The notes under the pieces: model-generated | The model's database searches: none | What the model saw: the letters and a program-made list of their open reading frames with translations, nothing else | Told to the model about the DNA's origin: nothing | Translations under genes and position numbers: made by a program | Assembly: GCF_001570585.1 (NCBI RefSeq) | Contig: NZ_BBXF01000005.1 | Coordinates: 248,001 to 312,000, forward strand | DNA length: 64,000 nucleotides | Source: Herbidospora daliensis | GTDB taxonomy: Bacteria > Actinomycetota > Actinomycetes > Streptosporangiales > Streptosporangiaceae | Direction: 5' to 3' | Shown here: positions 17,737 to 26,509 of the stretch, piece by piece | How the letters are laid out: each line of letters starts with the position of its first letter | How positions within the stretch are numbered: the first letter of the stretch is position 1

Positions 17737-19410
17737 ATGATCCATGCGCCGACAGTCGTCACCGACCTGCGGAACTACCGGCGGGCGTGGCTACGAGGCG
17801 ATCTGCTCGCCGGTCTCACCGTGGCCGGATACCTGGTTCCGCAGGTGATGGCGTACGCGACAGTTGCCGGGCTACCGCCCGTGGCCGGGTTGTGGGCGGC
17901 GCTTCCGGCCCTGGCCTTGTATCCGCTGCTCGGGTCGTCCCGGCAACTGTCCATCGGCCCCGAGTCGTCGACCGCGCTGATGACCGCCGTTGCGATCGGG
18001 CCGCTGGCCGCCGGTGACCCCGTCCGGTACGCCCAACTGGCCGCCGCGCTGGCCATCGTGGTGGGCGGGCTCGCACTGATCTGCTGGCTGCTGCGGATGG
18101 GCTTCGTCGCCGATCTGCTGTCCCGGCCGGTGCTGATCGGGTATCTGACCGGTCTCGGCCTGACCATGATCGTCGGCCAGTTGGAGCGGATCACCGGGGT
18201 CCCCGTCCGAGGGGAGACCTTCTTCGAGGAGTTGCTGTCCTTCGCCGCCGGCATGAATCAGGCGGAGCTGTGGACGCTGGTGTTCGCCCTGGTCGTGCTG
18301 GGCTTCCTCTTCCTGCTGGACCGGCTGCTACCCGCCTTCCCCGGCCCTCTGCTGGCCGTCCTGCTGGCAACGGTGATCGTGGCGATGTTCGGGCTGGAGA
18401 GAACTGGCATCGCCGTGATCGGCCCCATCCCCGCCGGACTCCCCACTCCCGAACTGCCGACGCCAGCCGGATGGGGGGAACTCATCCTGCCCGCGGCCGG
18501 GGTGCTGCTCGTGGGCTTCAGTGACAACATGCTCACCGGCCGCTCGTTCGCGGCGCGCACCAGCCAGCGGATCGACGCCAACAGGGAACTGCTCGCCCTG
18601 GGCTGCGCCAATGTCGGCGCCGGACTGCTGCGCGGCTTCCCGATCAGCAGCAGCGGCAGCAGAACGGCCCTCGGGGTGACGGCGGGCGCGCGGACCCAGG
18701 TCCACTCCGTGGTGACCCTGGTCGCGGTGGTCGTCGTGCTGGTCGCGGCGGGGCCGCTGCTGGCCGGGTTCCCGATGGCCGCGCTCGGCGCCATCGTCGT
18801 CTTCGCCGCGACCCGCCTCATCGACTTCGGCGAGTTCCGCCGGCTGCTGGCCTTCCGCCGCAGCGAGTTCGTCCTCGCGTCGGCCACCTGCCTGAGCGTA
18901 CTGATCTTCGACATCCTCTACGGGGTGCTGCTGGCCGTCGCCTTGTCGGTCGCCGAGATGCTGGCCCGGATCGCCCGGCCCCACGACGCCGTCCTGGGGC
19001 TGGTCCCGGGTCTGGCCGGCATGCACGACGTCGACGACTACCCCGCGGCGCGGACCGTTCCCGGCCTGGTGATCTACCGCTACGACTCGCCCCTGTTCTT
19101 CGCCAACGCCGAGGATTTCCGCCATCGTGCCCTGGCCTCGGTCGACGATCACGACGGCGTGGTCCGGTGGTTCGTGCTCAACGTCGAAGCCAACGTGGAG
19201 GTCGACATCACCGCCCTGGACGCCGTCGAATCCCTGCGGACCGAACTCGCCAGGCGTGGGATCGTCTTCGGCCTCGCGCGGGTCAAGCAGGACCTGCGCG
19301 ACTATCTGGACTCCTACGGGCTGAGCAGGTCGATCGGCGAGGAGTTCATGTTCCCCACCCTCCCCACGACGGTGTCCGCCTTCAGGGAGTGGTGCGCCCG
19401 CCACCCATGA
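17737..19410 (+). CDS. SulP-family anion transporter with STAS domain
   Basis: A 557-residue transporter. The SulP signature region is AGLTVAGYLVPQVMAYATVA, read in the text as LLAGLTVAGYLVPQVMAYAT, followed by LPPVAGLWAALPALALYPLL and SRQLSIGPESSTALMTA. The C-terminal STAS domain includes VIYRYDSPLFFANAEDFRHR and VLNVEANVEVDITALDAVES. It likely carries sulfate or bicarbonate and resembles mycobacterial Rv1739c more than the SulP at 11419. The ATG at 17737 is chosen because a TTG at 17707 lies inside the DosR-like box; no ribosome site is visible, so the transcript may be nearly leaderless. Confidence 0.86.
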   Translation: MIHAPTVVTDLRNYRRAWLRGDLLAGLTVAGYLVPQVMAYATVAGLPPVAGLWAALPALALYPLLGSSRQLSIGPESSTALMTAVAIGPLAAGDPVRYAQLAAALAIVVGGLALICWLLRMGFVADLLSRPVLIGYLTGLGLTMIVGQLERITGVPVRGETFFEELLSFAAGMNQAELWTLVFALVVLGFLFLLDRLLPAFPGPLLAVLLATVIVAMFGLERTGIAVIGPIPAGLPTPELPTPAGWGELILPAAGVLLVGFSDNMLTGRSFAARTSQRIDANRELLALGCANVGAGLLRGFPISSSGSRTALGVTAGARTQVHSVVTLVAVVVVLVAAGPLLAGFPMAALGAIVVFAATRLIDFGEFRRLLAFRRSEFVLASATCLSVLIFDILYGVLLAVALSVAEMLARIARPHDAVLGLVPGLAGMHDVDDYPAARTVPGLVIYRYDSPLFFANAEDFRHRALASVDDHDGVVRWFVLNVEANVEVDITALDAVESLRTELARRGIVFGLARVKQDLRDYLDSYGLSRSIGEEFMFPTLPTTVSAFREWCARHP

Positions 19411-19428
19411 ATAACTACTCTTAGTGAC

Positions 19429-20331
19429 GTGATCGTTGTCGGAGTTGACGGGCTGCCCGCTGGCGTCGCGGCGGCCGAATGGGCGGCCCGGGAGTCGCTG
19501 CTGCGCGGAACCGCGTTGAAGATCGTCTACGTGGTTCCCGCGTGGTGTCTGGAGGATGGCCTGTCGGGAGCGGTCGCGGGCATCGGCGCGTGGATGCGTG
19601 AGGGCGGTCGGAGCGCGCTGGCGGAGGCCGTCCACGCCGCCCGGCACGTGGCGGAGGGGATCGCCATCGACACCGCGCTGCTCGGCGGCGACCCGCGCCG
19701 AGAACTCATCGAGATCTCCCGCCAGGCCGACCTGCTCGTCATGGGAGGCTCCGGGCTCAGCTCGCTTCGTGGCCTGCTCGTCGGATCGGTGACGCAGGGG
19801 GTGGCCGGTCACGCCCACTGCGACGTGGTCGTGGTCCGCGAGACGGCCCCAGATCGTCGTGCTCTGGTGGTCGTGGGCGCCGACGCCTCAGAGGCGCAGG
19901 ACACCGTTCTGGACTTCGCGTTCGCGGCGGCGGCGGCGCGTGGCGCCCGCCTTCGTGCCGTGCTCGCCTGGAACTGGCGGGTCGTCGCCGCGAACCAGAC
20001 CCTCGGCGAGGAGCCCGAGATCAGCAGGCGGGGTCTGGCGGAGGCACTGGCGGGCCGCGGGGACAGGTACCCCGAGGTCCAGGTGTCGACGGAGATCGTC
20101 GAAGGGCATCCGGTCGACGTGCTGCGCCATGCCGCCGACCGGGCCGACCTGCTGGTCGTCGGTTCTCATGGGCACGGCACCCTGGCGGGGATGCTGCTCG
20201 GATCGGTCAGCCAGGCGCTGCTGCACCTTGCCCCGTGCCCGCTCGCCGTCGTGCGGGTCCCGTCCCGCGCTGACGACGACACGGGTCACCGGGATCTCAG
20301 CCGAGGTCGCGGTCCCAGTCGATCTCGTTGA
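19429..20331 (+). CDS. Tandem universal stress protein
   Basis: Two UspA domains beginning IVVGVDGLPAGVAAAEWAAR. Domain 1 loop is GGSGLSSLRGLLVGSV, domain 2 loop GSHGHGTLAGMLLGSVSQAL. It is highly similar to the USP encoded at 49049 (shared VVPAWCLEDG/VVPAWCLRSD, ALLGGDPRRELIEIS, EGHPVDVLRHAADRA), so the two are recent duplicates. The start is a GTG 18 bases after sulP, with an AT-rich TAACTACTCTTAG stretch between. The last 35 bases overlap the convergent CBS-BON gene. Confidence 0.9.
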   Translation: MIVVGVDGLPAGVAAAEWAARESLLRGTALKIVYVVPAWCLEDGLSGAVAGIGAWMREGGRSALAEAVHAARHVAEGIAIDTALLGGDPRRELIEISRQADLLVMGGSGLSSLRGLLVGSVTQGVAGHAHCDVVVVRETAPDRRALVVVGADASEAQDTVLDFAFAAAAARGARLRAVLAWNWRVVAANQTLGEEPEISRRGLAEALAGRGDRYPEVQVSTEIVEGHPVDVLRHAADRADLLVVGSHGHGTLAGMLLGSVSQALLHLAPCPLAVVRVPSRADDDTGHRDLSRGRGPSRSR

Positions 20332-20929
20332 TCACATCGACGACGCCGTTGACCTGCCGGGTCATCCAGGTCGCGATCACGGTGTCTCGCCGCAGGCACA
20401 TCCGCCCGCTGAGCGTGACCACACCGTCGGCGACGGCGACGTGGACCCGCGTCGCGTCCATCCACAACGACCTGTTCAGCACCTCCAGCCGGATCTGGTG
20501 CTCCAGATCTGCGTCAGAGCGGACGAACACCTTCAGCACGTCGTGACGGCTGACGACGCCGACCAGGCGCCCGTCGGCGGCGACCACCGGAAGGCTTTTG
20601 ACCGCGCAGCCGTTCATGATGCGGGCCGCCACCGTCACCGACGTCTCCGGCGTGACGGTGATCGCGGGAGCCGACATCAGATCCCCCGCCTTGGTGCCCG
20701 CCGCCCGCCAGGTGGCATGGGAGCTGGCGGGCATCTGGCCGCCCCGGAACTCCTCGGTGCGCAGCAGATCGGCCTCCGAGATCACGCCCGCCACGCGGCC
20801 CCGGGCGTTCAGCACCGGGACCGTCGCCACCCCGTGCTCGAAGAGTTCGGCGGCGACCTCCTTGAAGCACGTGTCCTCCCGGACCGAGACCACCTGCCTG
20901 GTCATGACCTCTTCGACCCTGACACCCAT
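20297..20929 (-). CDS. CBS-pair plus BON domain protein
   Basis: A 210-residue soluble protein. CBS1 covers VEEVMTRQVVSVREDTCFKE to VPVLNARGRVAGVISEADLL; CBS2 covers AGDLMSAPAITVTPETSVTV to LPVVAADGRLVGVVSRHDVL; the BON domain covers VLNRSLWMDATRVHVAVADG to RQVNGVVDVINEIDWDRDLG. CBS pairs bind AMP/ATP/NAD-type ligands and BON domains bind membranes or phospholipids, so it may sense energy state at the membrane. The ATG at 20929 follows a GGGG-rich ribosome site. Close paralogues are at 22623 and 36380. Confidence 0.88.
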   Translation of the reverse strand: MGVRVEEVMTRQVVSVREDTCFKEVAAELFEHGVATVPVLNARGRVAGVISEADLLRTEEFRGGQMPASSHATWRAAGTKAGDLMSAPAITVTPETSVTVAARIMNGCAVKSLPVVAADGRLVGVVSRHDVLKVFVRSDADLEHQIRLEVLNRSLWMDATRVHVAVADGVVTLSGRMCLRRDTVIATWMTRQVNGVVDVINEIDWDRDLG

Positions 20930-20939
20930 CGGCCCCACC

Positions 20940-21175
20940 CCCTGCAAGGGGTACGTCGCCACGGCCCGGCCGCATTCCGGCGTTCGCCTCGGCCGACACG
21001 ATCGCGACCGGGCAGTGGGCGTGGTGCAGCAGACCGTGACCGACCGACCCCATCGCGGCCGCCACGAGCGAACCCAGGCCGCGTGAACCGGCCACCACCA
21101 GGTCGGCTGAGCGGGACTCCTCCGACAGGACGTGCGTATTTGGCGTGCCAGGCCGCGAACTTCTGACGCACGAAG
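20940..21175 (-). pseudogene. C-terminal fragment of a universal stress protein
   Basis: FVRQKFAAWHAKYA-like text in one frame is followed in another by VLSEESRSADLVVAGSRGLG and AAMGSVGHGLLHHAHCPVAI, the end of a tandem USP like the one at 15893. The N-terminal 200 residues are missing and a short deletion joins the two frames. It lies just upstream of the CBS-BON gene at 20297, mirroring the USP-CBS order at 15678-16747. Confidence 0.7.
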
Positions 21176-21381
21176 TCGGAAACCTAGGGTCTCGACCGTT
21201 TGACGCCGTCCTCTGCCGGACCGGCCCCGCACCCTGTCAGCCGGCGCCCCCACCGCTGGACCTGGCGTTCCAGCGGGCTGGTCTCCGGCGATGCGCTGCT
21301 CCGTGTGTGATCTCCGGTGGCGAGCACGACCCCGGTCAGCCACACTCCTGGGCTCATCTGCCGGTAGCGTCCGCGCGGTGA

Positions 21382-21395
21382 TGGACCAAAGTCCC
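21382..21395. promoter_or_regulatory. DosR-like box TGGACCAAAGTCCC
   Basis: Matches the island consensus in 13 of 14 positions. It lies about 100 bases before the flavodoxin start at 21494; the 200 bases upstream of it hold no recognisable gene. Confidence 0.7.
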
Positions 21396-21493
21396 GGTCG
21401 CCGGTGGTCTTCGGCACTGATGCGGCCCTCAATCCTCCTCGGACACTGGGAACGCCAAGGTCGAGGTCTTTCCCACGAGGGGAGATGGGCGCC

Positions 21494-22003
21494 ATGCGTG
21501 CGCTTGTCGTCTGCGAATCCATGTTCGGCAACACCATGAAAATCGCCGAGGAAGTGGCACGGGGCCTCGGCGGCACCATGCCGGCCGAGGTGGTCGAGGT
21601 CGGTGCCGCGCCTGCCGTCCTCCCCGCCGACGTGGGGCTTCTCGTGGTCGGCGGGCCCACGCACGCGTTCGGCATGTCACGGCCGGGAACCCGCAAGTCG
21701 GCCCTCGAACAGGCCCCGGAGGGCCTCGTGTCCAAGGGCGGCGGCGTGCGCGAGTGGCTGAACGCGCTGCACGTGAACAGGCCCACCGCGGCGGCGGCCT
21801 TCGACACCCGGATCAGAGCCGGTCTGTTCGCAGGCTCGGCGGCGAAGGCGGTCCACAAGGCACTGCGACGCCATCGGATGATTCTCATCGCGCCGCCGGA
21901 GAACTTCTACGTCACCGCGACCAAGGGTCCGCTCGAGGAGACGGAGGCGGCCCGTGCGTTCGACTGGGGGCGGTCTCTGGCCGAGACGGCTTCGACTCTC
22001 TGA
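21494..22003 (+). CDS. Flavodoxin-family protein
   Basis: A 169-residue flavodoxin-like fold. The FMN-phosphate loop is near the N-terminus (VVCESMFGNTMKIAEEVARG, a variant of T-x-T-G-N-T), with VGGPTHAFGMSRPGTRKSAL in the flavin-contact region; the C-terminus is APPENFYVTATKGPLEETEA. It probably binds FMN and carries electrons or acts as a small quinone/NADPH reductase. The ATG at 21494 has GGGGAG nine bases upstream. It heads a two-gene unit with the Rv1733c-like membrane gene and is preceded by a DosR-like box. Confidence 0.88.
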   Translation: MRALVVCESMFGNTMKIAEEVARGLGGTMPAEVVEVGAAPAVLPADVGLLVVGGPTHAFGMSRPGTRKSALEQAPEGLVSKGGGVREWLNALHVNRPTAAAAFDTRIRAGLFAGSAAKAVHKALRRHRMILIAPPENFYVTATKGPLEETEAARAFDWGRSLAETASTL

Positions 22004-22024
22004 CCTGCCGAGGAGGGCGTGGCC

Positions 22025-22567
22025 ATGAGATCGGCCGATCGAATCATGAGGATGGTCCGGTTGTACCGGCCCGACCGCAATCCGTTGCGTCGCCCGTCGG
22101 ACCGAGGGGAGGCCGCGGTCGTCGCCGTCCTCGTGTCGCTGGCGCTGCTGTCCTTGTGGCCGGCCGTGTGGATCGCCTCCGCCATGTACGACAGCGAGGT
22201 CCAGGCCGAGGCGGCCGCACCTCCGGGGCGGGAACTGGTGGTCATCCGGTTCGCCTCGGACCAGTGGCGCTCGCCCGACGGCGCTGTCGTCACCGGGAGG
22301 AGTCTGACCCGTCCGGCGGACCCGGCGGACGCCGTTCGCCAGGTGTGGATCGACCGCCTGCACCAGATCGCCCCGAGGCCGAGGGATCCGGAGGAGCTTG
22401 CTCTGGCCGCCGCCGTCACGGGACTGGGCACCGCCCTGACCGCGACCGGGTTGCTGGCGGTGGTGTACATGTGGGCGCGTTCCTTCCTCGACCGTCGCCG
22501 CTTGACCCGGTGGGACGCCGACTGGCTGACCGCCGACCGGCGGTGGCGCCGGCCCCGCCAGACGTGA
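22025..22567 (+). CDS. Rv1733c-like two-helix membrane protein
   Basis: A 180-residue protein with the features of mycobacterial Rv1733c, a DosR-regulated membrane antigen: an N-terminal YRPDRNPLRRPSDRGEA motif, a first helix AVVAVLVSLALLSLWPAVWI, an extracytoplasmic loop, a second helix GLGTALTATGLLAVVYMWA and the C-terminal SFLDRRRLTRWDADWLTADR followed by RWRR. The function of the family is unknown. AGGAGG lies eight bases before the ATG at 22025; the GTG at 22019 is too close to it. It is co-directional with the flavodoxin gene and ends at a strong bidirectional terminator. Confidence 0.82.
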   Translation: MRSADRIMRMVRLYRPDRNPLRRPSDRGEAAVVAVLVSLALLSLWPAVWIASAMYDSEVQAEAAAPPGRELVVIRFASDQWRSPDGAVVTGRSLTRPADPADAVRQVWIDRLHQIAPRPRDPEELALAAAVTGLGTALTATGLLAVVYMWARSFLDRRRLTRWDADWLTADRRWRRPRQT

Positions 22568-22577
22568 CGAATCCAAG

Positions 22578-22619
22578 ACGACATCAGGCCCCGGTCGGAG
22601 GACCGGGGCCTGATGTCGT
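22578..22619. terminator. Bidirectional hairpin terminator
   Basis: A perfect 19-bp stem (left 22578-22596, right 22601-22619) with GGAG loop lies between the convergent membrane-protein gene and CBS-BON gene. The core is CAGGCCCCGGTC paired with GACCGGGGCCTG. Confidence 0.85.
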
Positions 22620-22622
22620 GGG

Positions 22623-23315
22623 CTACGCCGTCCGGGCGTGCCGGGTGCGCAGGTCGTCCTGCTGCCATTCCAGTTCGTTGACGACGTCGACCACGCCGTC
22701 CACCCGGCGGGTGAGCCGAGCGGCGATCTCGGCGTCGCTGTGCCTGCCGATGGCGCCGCCGAGGGTGACCACTCCCTGCTCGGCGCTGACCCGCACGTCG
22801 GAGGTGTCGACCCACAGGTATCGGCCCAGCACGTCATGCCGCACCTCCTCCACCAGTTCGGCGTCGGACCGGACGAACACCTTGAGCAGGTCGGCCCGGC
22901 TGACCACGCCGCACAGGGACCCGTCGGCCGCAGTGACCACCAGGCGTTTGACACCGAACTCGTCCATCTGCCGGGCGGCGGCGGCCACCGGGGCTTCCGG
23001 ACCCACGGTCCGCACCGGAGCGGTCATCAGGTCCGCGGCCGTGAGCGCCTCCGCCTTGCCTGCGGGGTGGGCGCCCTCCGGAGACAGCCGGTGGCGGAGC
23101 CGCACCTTCCAGGGCTGCTTGTACTCGTCCTGGAACTCCTCTTTGCGCATCAGATCGGCCTCGGAGACGATGCCCACGACGTGCGCGTCCCGATCGACGA
23201 CCGGGACGGCGCTGACCCGGTTGCTCAGCAGGGTCCCGGCCACCTCCTTGAACGCCGTGTCCTCGCCGACGGTCACGACCTCGGCGGTCATGATGTCTTT
23301 CACCTTGGTACGCAT
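22623..23315 (-). CDS. CBS-pair plus BON domain protein
   Basis: A 230-residue protein with CBS1 (VKDIMTAEVVTVGEDTAFKE to VGIVSEADLMRKEEFQDEYK), CBS2 (AADLMTAPVRTVGPEAPVAA to CGVVSRADLLKVFVRSDAEL) and a BON domain (DVRVSAEQGVVTLGGAIGRH to RRVDGVVDVVNELEWQQDDL). The linker between the CBS repeats is longer than in the 20297 paralogue. It is the last gene of the minus-strand adhE-ppdK-cbs'-hsp20-cbs operon, 50 bases after hsp20, and ends four bases before the terminator. Confidence 0.9.
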   Translation of the reverse strand: MRTKVKDIMTAEVVTVGEDTAFKEVAGTLLSNRVSAVPVVDRDAHVVGIVSEADLMRKEEFQDEYKQPWKVRLRHRLSPEGAHPAGKAEALTAADLMTAPVRTVGPEAPVAAAARQMDEFGVKRLVVTAADGSLCGVVSRADLLKVFVRSDAELVEEVRHDVLGRYLWVDTSDVRVSAEQGVVTLGGAIGRHSDAEIAARLTRRVDGVVDVVNELEWQQDDLRTRHARTA

Positions 23316-23330
23316 GATCTTGTCCTCAAT

Positions 23331-23352
23331 GGGCCCGCCCGGGGGCGGGCCC
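23331..23352. terminator. GC-rich hairpin between hsp20 and CBS-BON gene
   Basis: Arms GGGCCCGCCC and GGGCGGGCCC with a 2-nt gap, no T-tract. It may partly attenuate transcription or stabilise the hsp20 message; it is not clearly a terminator. Confidence 0.45.
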
Positions 23353-23365
23353 GTGACGGGGTCGA

Positions 23366-23764
23366 CTACTTGGGGACGGTGACCGGGATGCGGGTGCCCG
23401 CTTCCTTGGTGTCGGACAGCTTGACGGTGATCTCCAAGATGCCCTTGTCGTAGACGGCGGTCGCGTCCTTCTCCTCCGCACCCTTCGGGAGGGTGACCGA
23501 CCGGGTCAGGCTGCCGTACCTGAACTCGGTGTGGACGGCGTCGGTGTCCTCGCGGTGCCTCTCGGCGTGGATCGTCAGGACGCCACCGGTGAGGGTGACC
23601 TCGACGTCCTCCGGGTCGACGCCGGGGAGTTCGGCGCGCAGGACGTAGCGTCCGTCGTGGACGACGCCCTCCAGCCGCAGGGGCCGGGCTCCCAGGAACG
23701 GGGTCTCCAGCAGTTCGAAGATCTCGGGGATGATCCCCCTGTCCCGGCGCGTGAGTGTGCTCAT
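23366..23764 (-). CDS. Hsp20/alpha-crystallin small heat-shock protein
   Basis: A 132-residue small heat-shock protein of the HspX/Acr type. It has a short N-terminal arm (FELLETPFLGARPLRLEGVV), the alpha-crystallin domain (YVLRAELPGVDPEDVEVTLT, then FRYGSLTRSVTLPKGAEEKD) and a C-terminal I-x-V tail (TRIPVTVPK). It should form ATP-independent chaperone oligomers. Mycobacterial HspX is the best-known DosR target. The start overlaps the stop of the truncated CBS reading frame at 23761 by four bases and is probably translated by coupling; a GGAGG sits just upstream within that frame. Confidence 0.92.
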   Translation of the reverse strand: MSTLTRRDRGIIPEIFELLETPFLGARPLRLEGVVHDGRYVLRAELPGVDPEDVEVTLTGGVLTIHAERHREDTDAVHTEFRYGSLTRSVTLPKGAEEKDATAVYDKGILEITVKLSDTKEAGTRIPVTVPK

Positions 23765-23922
23765 CGCTCCACCTCCTGGTGTGCTGTGTTCGGTTCCATT
23801 CGATCCCGGGCGAGGGCCGGCGGGCAGAGCCGCAAGTCCCCGCCAGGCGGGCCGATCGTCCTCGTCCCGGCCGACACGGAGACCACTTCGGGCGTCATGA
23901 CGTCCCGCACGCTGACACGCAT
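23761..23922 (-). pseudogene. Truncated CBS protein reading frame coupled to hsp20
   Basis: The first 20 residues, MRVSVRDVMTPEVVSVSAGT, are the start of a CBS-domain protein like that at 22623; the rest is unrelated and the frame ends at 53 residues. It keeps a good ribosome site (GAGAGGAG) and its stop overlaps the hsp20 ATG (ATGA). It may survive as a leader peptide that couples hsp20 translation to ppdK. Confidence 0.65.
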
Positions 23923-23935
23923 GGTCTTTCTCCTC

Positions 23936-26506
23936 TCATTCCGGGGACAGCAGGGCGGCACGGGCCGCTTCGAGACAGGCCACCGGGACCCGGAAGGGCG
24001 AACAGGACACGTAGTCGAGCCCGGCTTCGTGGAAGAACCGGATCGAGGCGGGGTCACCGCCGTGCTCGCCGCAGACGCCGATCCGCAGGTCGGGGCGGGC
24101 GCGCCGGCCCTCGTCCACGGCGATCGTGATCAGTCGGCCGATGCCGGGCTGGTCGAGGGTCTCGAATGGGGACTCCTCCAGGATCCCCATCCGCAGATAG
24201 GCGGGGAAGATCGACCCTTCGACGTCGTCGCGGGAGAAACCCCACGTCATCTGGGTGAGGTCGTTGGTGCCGAAGGAGAAGAACTCGGCCTCGGAAGCGA
24301 TCCGCCCGGCGGTCAGGGCCGCGCGCGGCACCTCGATCATCGTGCCGATCGGGATGCCGGGGAAGATTCCCTCCATCACCTGTACGGCTTCCGCCTTCAC
24401 GGCCGCCAGTTCCCTGACATCGCCCACCAGGGGCACCATGATCTCGGGCCTCGGCCGGCCTCCGGCGGCCGTGCGCTCGGCGGCGGCCTCCGCGATGGCT
24501 CTGACCTGCATGGCGAAGAGGCCGGGGACGAGCAGACCGAGGCGGACTCCGCGCAGGCCCAGCATGGGGTTGGTCTCCCGCAGGCGGCGTACGGCGGTCA
24601 GCAGCTCGCGGGAGTGGTCGTCGGCGGCGCCGAGGAGGTCCTCGTACGACGGCAGGAACTCGTGCAGCGGCGGATCGATCAGGCGGATCGTCACCGGCAG
24701 GCCGTCCATGGCGGCCAGGATGCGGGTGAAGTCGGCCCGCTGGAGCGGCAGCAGCGCGTCGAGCGCGGCCCGGATCTCGGTCTCGTCCTGGGCGATGATC
24801 AGGCGCTCGACGAGCCTGCGTCGTTCTCCGAGGAACATGTGCTCGGTGCGGCACAGCCCGATCCCGGCCGCTCCGAAGCGGCGGGCGCGGGCGGCGTCCT
24901 CGGGGGTGTCGGCGTTGGCGTACACGCCCAGACGGCGCACCGCGTCGGCGCGGCCGACCAATCGGGCGACCGCCGAGACGAGCGGACCGGAGTCGGCGGA
25001 GACCGCACCGTCGAAGTAGCGGACCACCGGTGACGGCGTGACGGGGAGTTCGCCGGGGTAGACGTGGCCGGTGGCGCCGTCGACGGAGATCAGGTCTCCT
25101 TCTGCGACCACCACGTCTCCGGCGCGGAACTCCCGTCGCTCCTCGTCGACCTCGATGGGCGCGCCGCACACGCAGGTGCGGCCCATGCCCCGGGCGACGA
25201 CGGCGGCGTGGGAGGTCTTGCCGCCGTGGCTGGTCAGGATGCCGGTCGCGGCCAGCATGCCGGGCAGGTCGTCGGGGTTGGTCTCACGGCGGACCAGGAT
25301 GACCGGGCCGCGCGTCTCGGTGGCTCTCCGGGAGTCGAAGACGACTCTGCCGCAGGCGGCTCCGGGCGAGGCCGGCACGCCGGTGGCCAGCGGAGGCGGC
25401 GCGTCGGCCAGGTCGAATCGGGGGAACATCAGCTGGGCGAGGCGGGCGCCGTCAACCCGGAGGAGGGCCTCGTCGAGGGTGATGACGCCCTCGTCGACGA
25501 GCTGGGCCGCGATGACGAAGGCGGCGGCCGCGGTGCGCTTGCCCACCCGGGTCTGGAGCAGCCACAGCCGGCCCTCCTCGATGGTGAACTCCACGTCGCA
25601 CAGGTCGCGGTAGCGGGCCTCCAGCGCCGCGAGGGCGGCCGTGAGCTCGTCGAAGCACCGGCGGTCCAGCTCGGCCAGCCGGCTGAGGGGAAGGGTGTCG
25701 CGGATGCCGGCGACGACGTCCTCGCCCTGGGCGTTCTGCAGATAGTCGCCGTAGACGCCGCGGGCGCCTGTGGCGGGGTCGCGGGTGAAGGCGACACCGG
25801 TGCCGGAAGCGGGACCGCGGTTGCCGTACACCATGGCCATGATGTTCACCGCGGTGCCGAGGTCGTCGGGGATGTGCTCGGCCCGGCGGTAGACACGGGC
25901 CCGCTCGGTGTTCCACGACCGGAAGACGGCCAGCACCGCCCCTTCGAGCTGGGCCTGCGGATCCTGCGGGAACTCCTGGCCGGTCTGGTCGGCGAAGATC
26001 CGCTTGTACGCGGCGACCAGGCGGCGCGGATCGGATTCGGCGGCGTGCGCCTGTTCGAACAGGTCGTGTGGGATGTGGGCCACGGTGGAGCCGTACATGG
26101 AGATGAGCCGCCGGTAGCAGTCCCAGGCGAACCGGTCGTCGCCGGAGACGGCGGCCAGGCCCTCGACGGTGGCGTCGTTGAGGCCGATGTCGAGGATCGT
26201 CTCCATCATCCCCGGCATGGAGAACTTGCCGCCCGACCGGACCGACAGCAGCAGCGGGTCGTCCGGGTCGCCGAGACGGCGGCCCATGGCCCGCTCGACG
26301 TCGCCGAGGTGACGGCAGATCTCGGCGAACAACCCGTCGGGCGCCTCCCCCAGCTTGAGGTACGTGCGGCACGCCTCGGTCGTGACGGTGAAGCCGGGCG
26401 GCACCGGCAGGCCCATCCGGGTCATCTCGGCGAGGTTGGCGCCCTTGCCGCCGAGCAGGTCCTTGAGGTCCATGCCACCGTCGGTGAAGTCACGTACGTA
26501 GGACAT
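23936..26506 (-). CDS. ppdK: Pyruvate, phosphate dikinase
   Basis: An 856-residue PPDK interconverting pyruvate + ATP + Pi and PEP + AMP + PPi. It begins with the ATP-grasp domain (LLGGKGANLAEMTRMGLPVP; VRSGGKFSMPGMMETILDIG). The phosphohistidine swivel segment is TSHGGKTSHAAVVARGMGRT, and the C-terminal TIM barrel has the PEP/pyruvate site with FSFGTNDLTQMTWGFSRDD and GVCGEHGGDP. It is slightly shorter than the usual 870-890 residues but complete. It starts three bases after adhE, so both share the DosR-like promoter. In hypoxia it could run towards pyruvate and ATP in a PPi-linked glycolysis, or replenish PEP. Confidence 0.93.
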   Translation of the reverse strand: MSYVRDFTDGGMDLKDLLGGKGANLAEMTRMGLPVPPGFTVTTEACRTYLKLGEAPDGLFAEICRHLGDVERAMGRRLGDPDDPLLLSVRSGGKFSMPGMMETILDIGLNDATVEGLAAVSGDDRFAWDCYRRLISMYGSTVAHIPHDLFEQAHAAESDPRRLVAAYKRIFADQTGQEFPQDPQAQLEGAVLAVFRSWNTERARVYRRAEHIPDDLGTAVNIMAMVYGNRGPASGTGVAFTRDPATGARGVYGDYLQNAQGEDVVAGIRDTLPLSRLAELDRRCFDELTAALAALEARYRDLCDVEFTIEEGRLWLLQTRVGKRTAAAAFVIAAQLVDEGVITLDEALLRVDGARLAQLMFPRFDLADAPPPLATGVPASPGAACGRVVFDSRRATETRGPVILVRRETNPDDLPGMLAATGILTSHGGKTSHAAVVARGMGRTCVCGAPIEVDEERREFRAGDVVVAEGDLISVDGATGHVYPGELPVTPSPVVRYFDGAVSADSGPLVSAVARLVGRADAVRRLGVYANADTPEDAARARRFGAAGIGLCRTEHMFLGERRRLVERLIIAQDETEIRAALDALLPLQRADFTRILAAMDGLPVTIRLIDPPLHEFLPSYEDLLGAADDHSRELLTAVRRLRETNPMLGLRGVRLGLLVPGLFAMQVRAIAEAAAERTAAGGRPRPEIMVPLVGDVRELAAVKAEAVQVMEGIFPGIPIGTMIEVPRAALTAGRIASEAEFFSFGTNDLTQMTWGFSRDDVEGSIFPAYLRMGILEESPFETLDQPGIGRLITIAVDEGRRARPDLRIGVCGEHGGDPASIRFFHEAGLDYVSCSPFRVPVACLEAARAALLSPE

Positions 26507-26509
26507 CTG

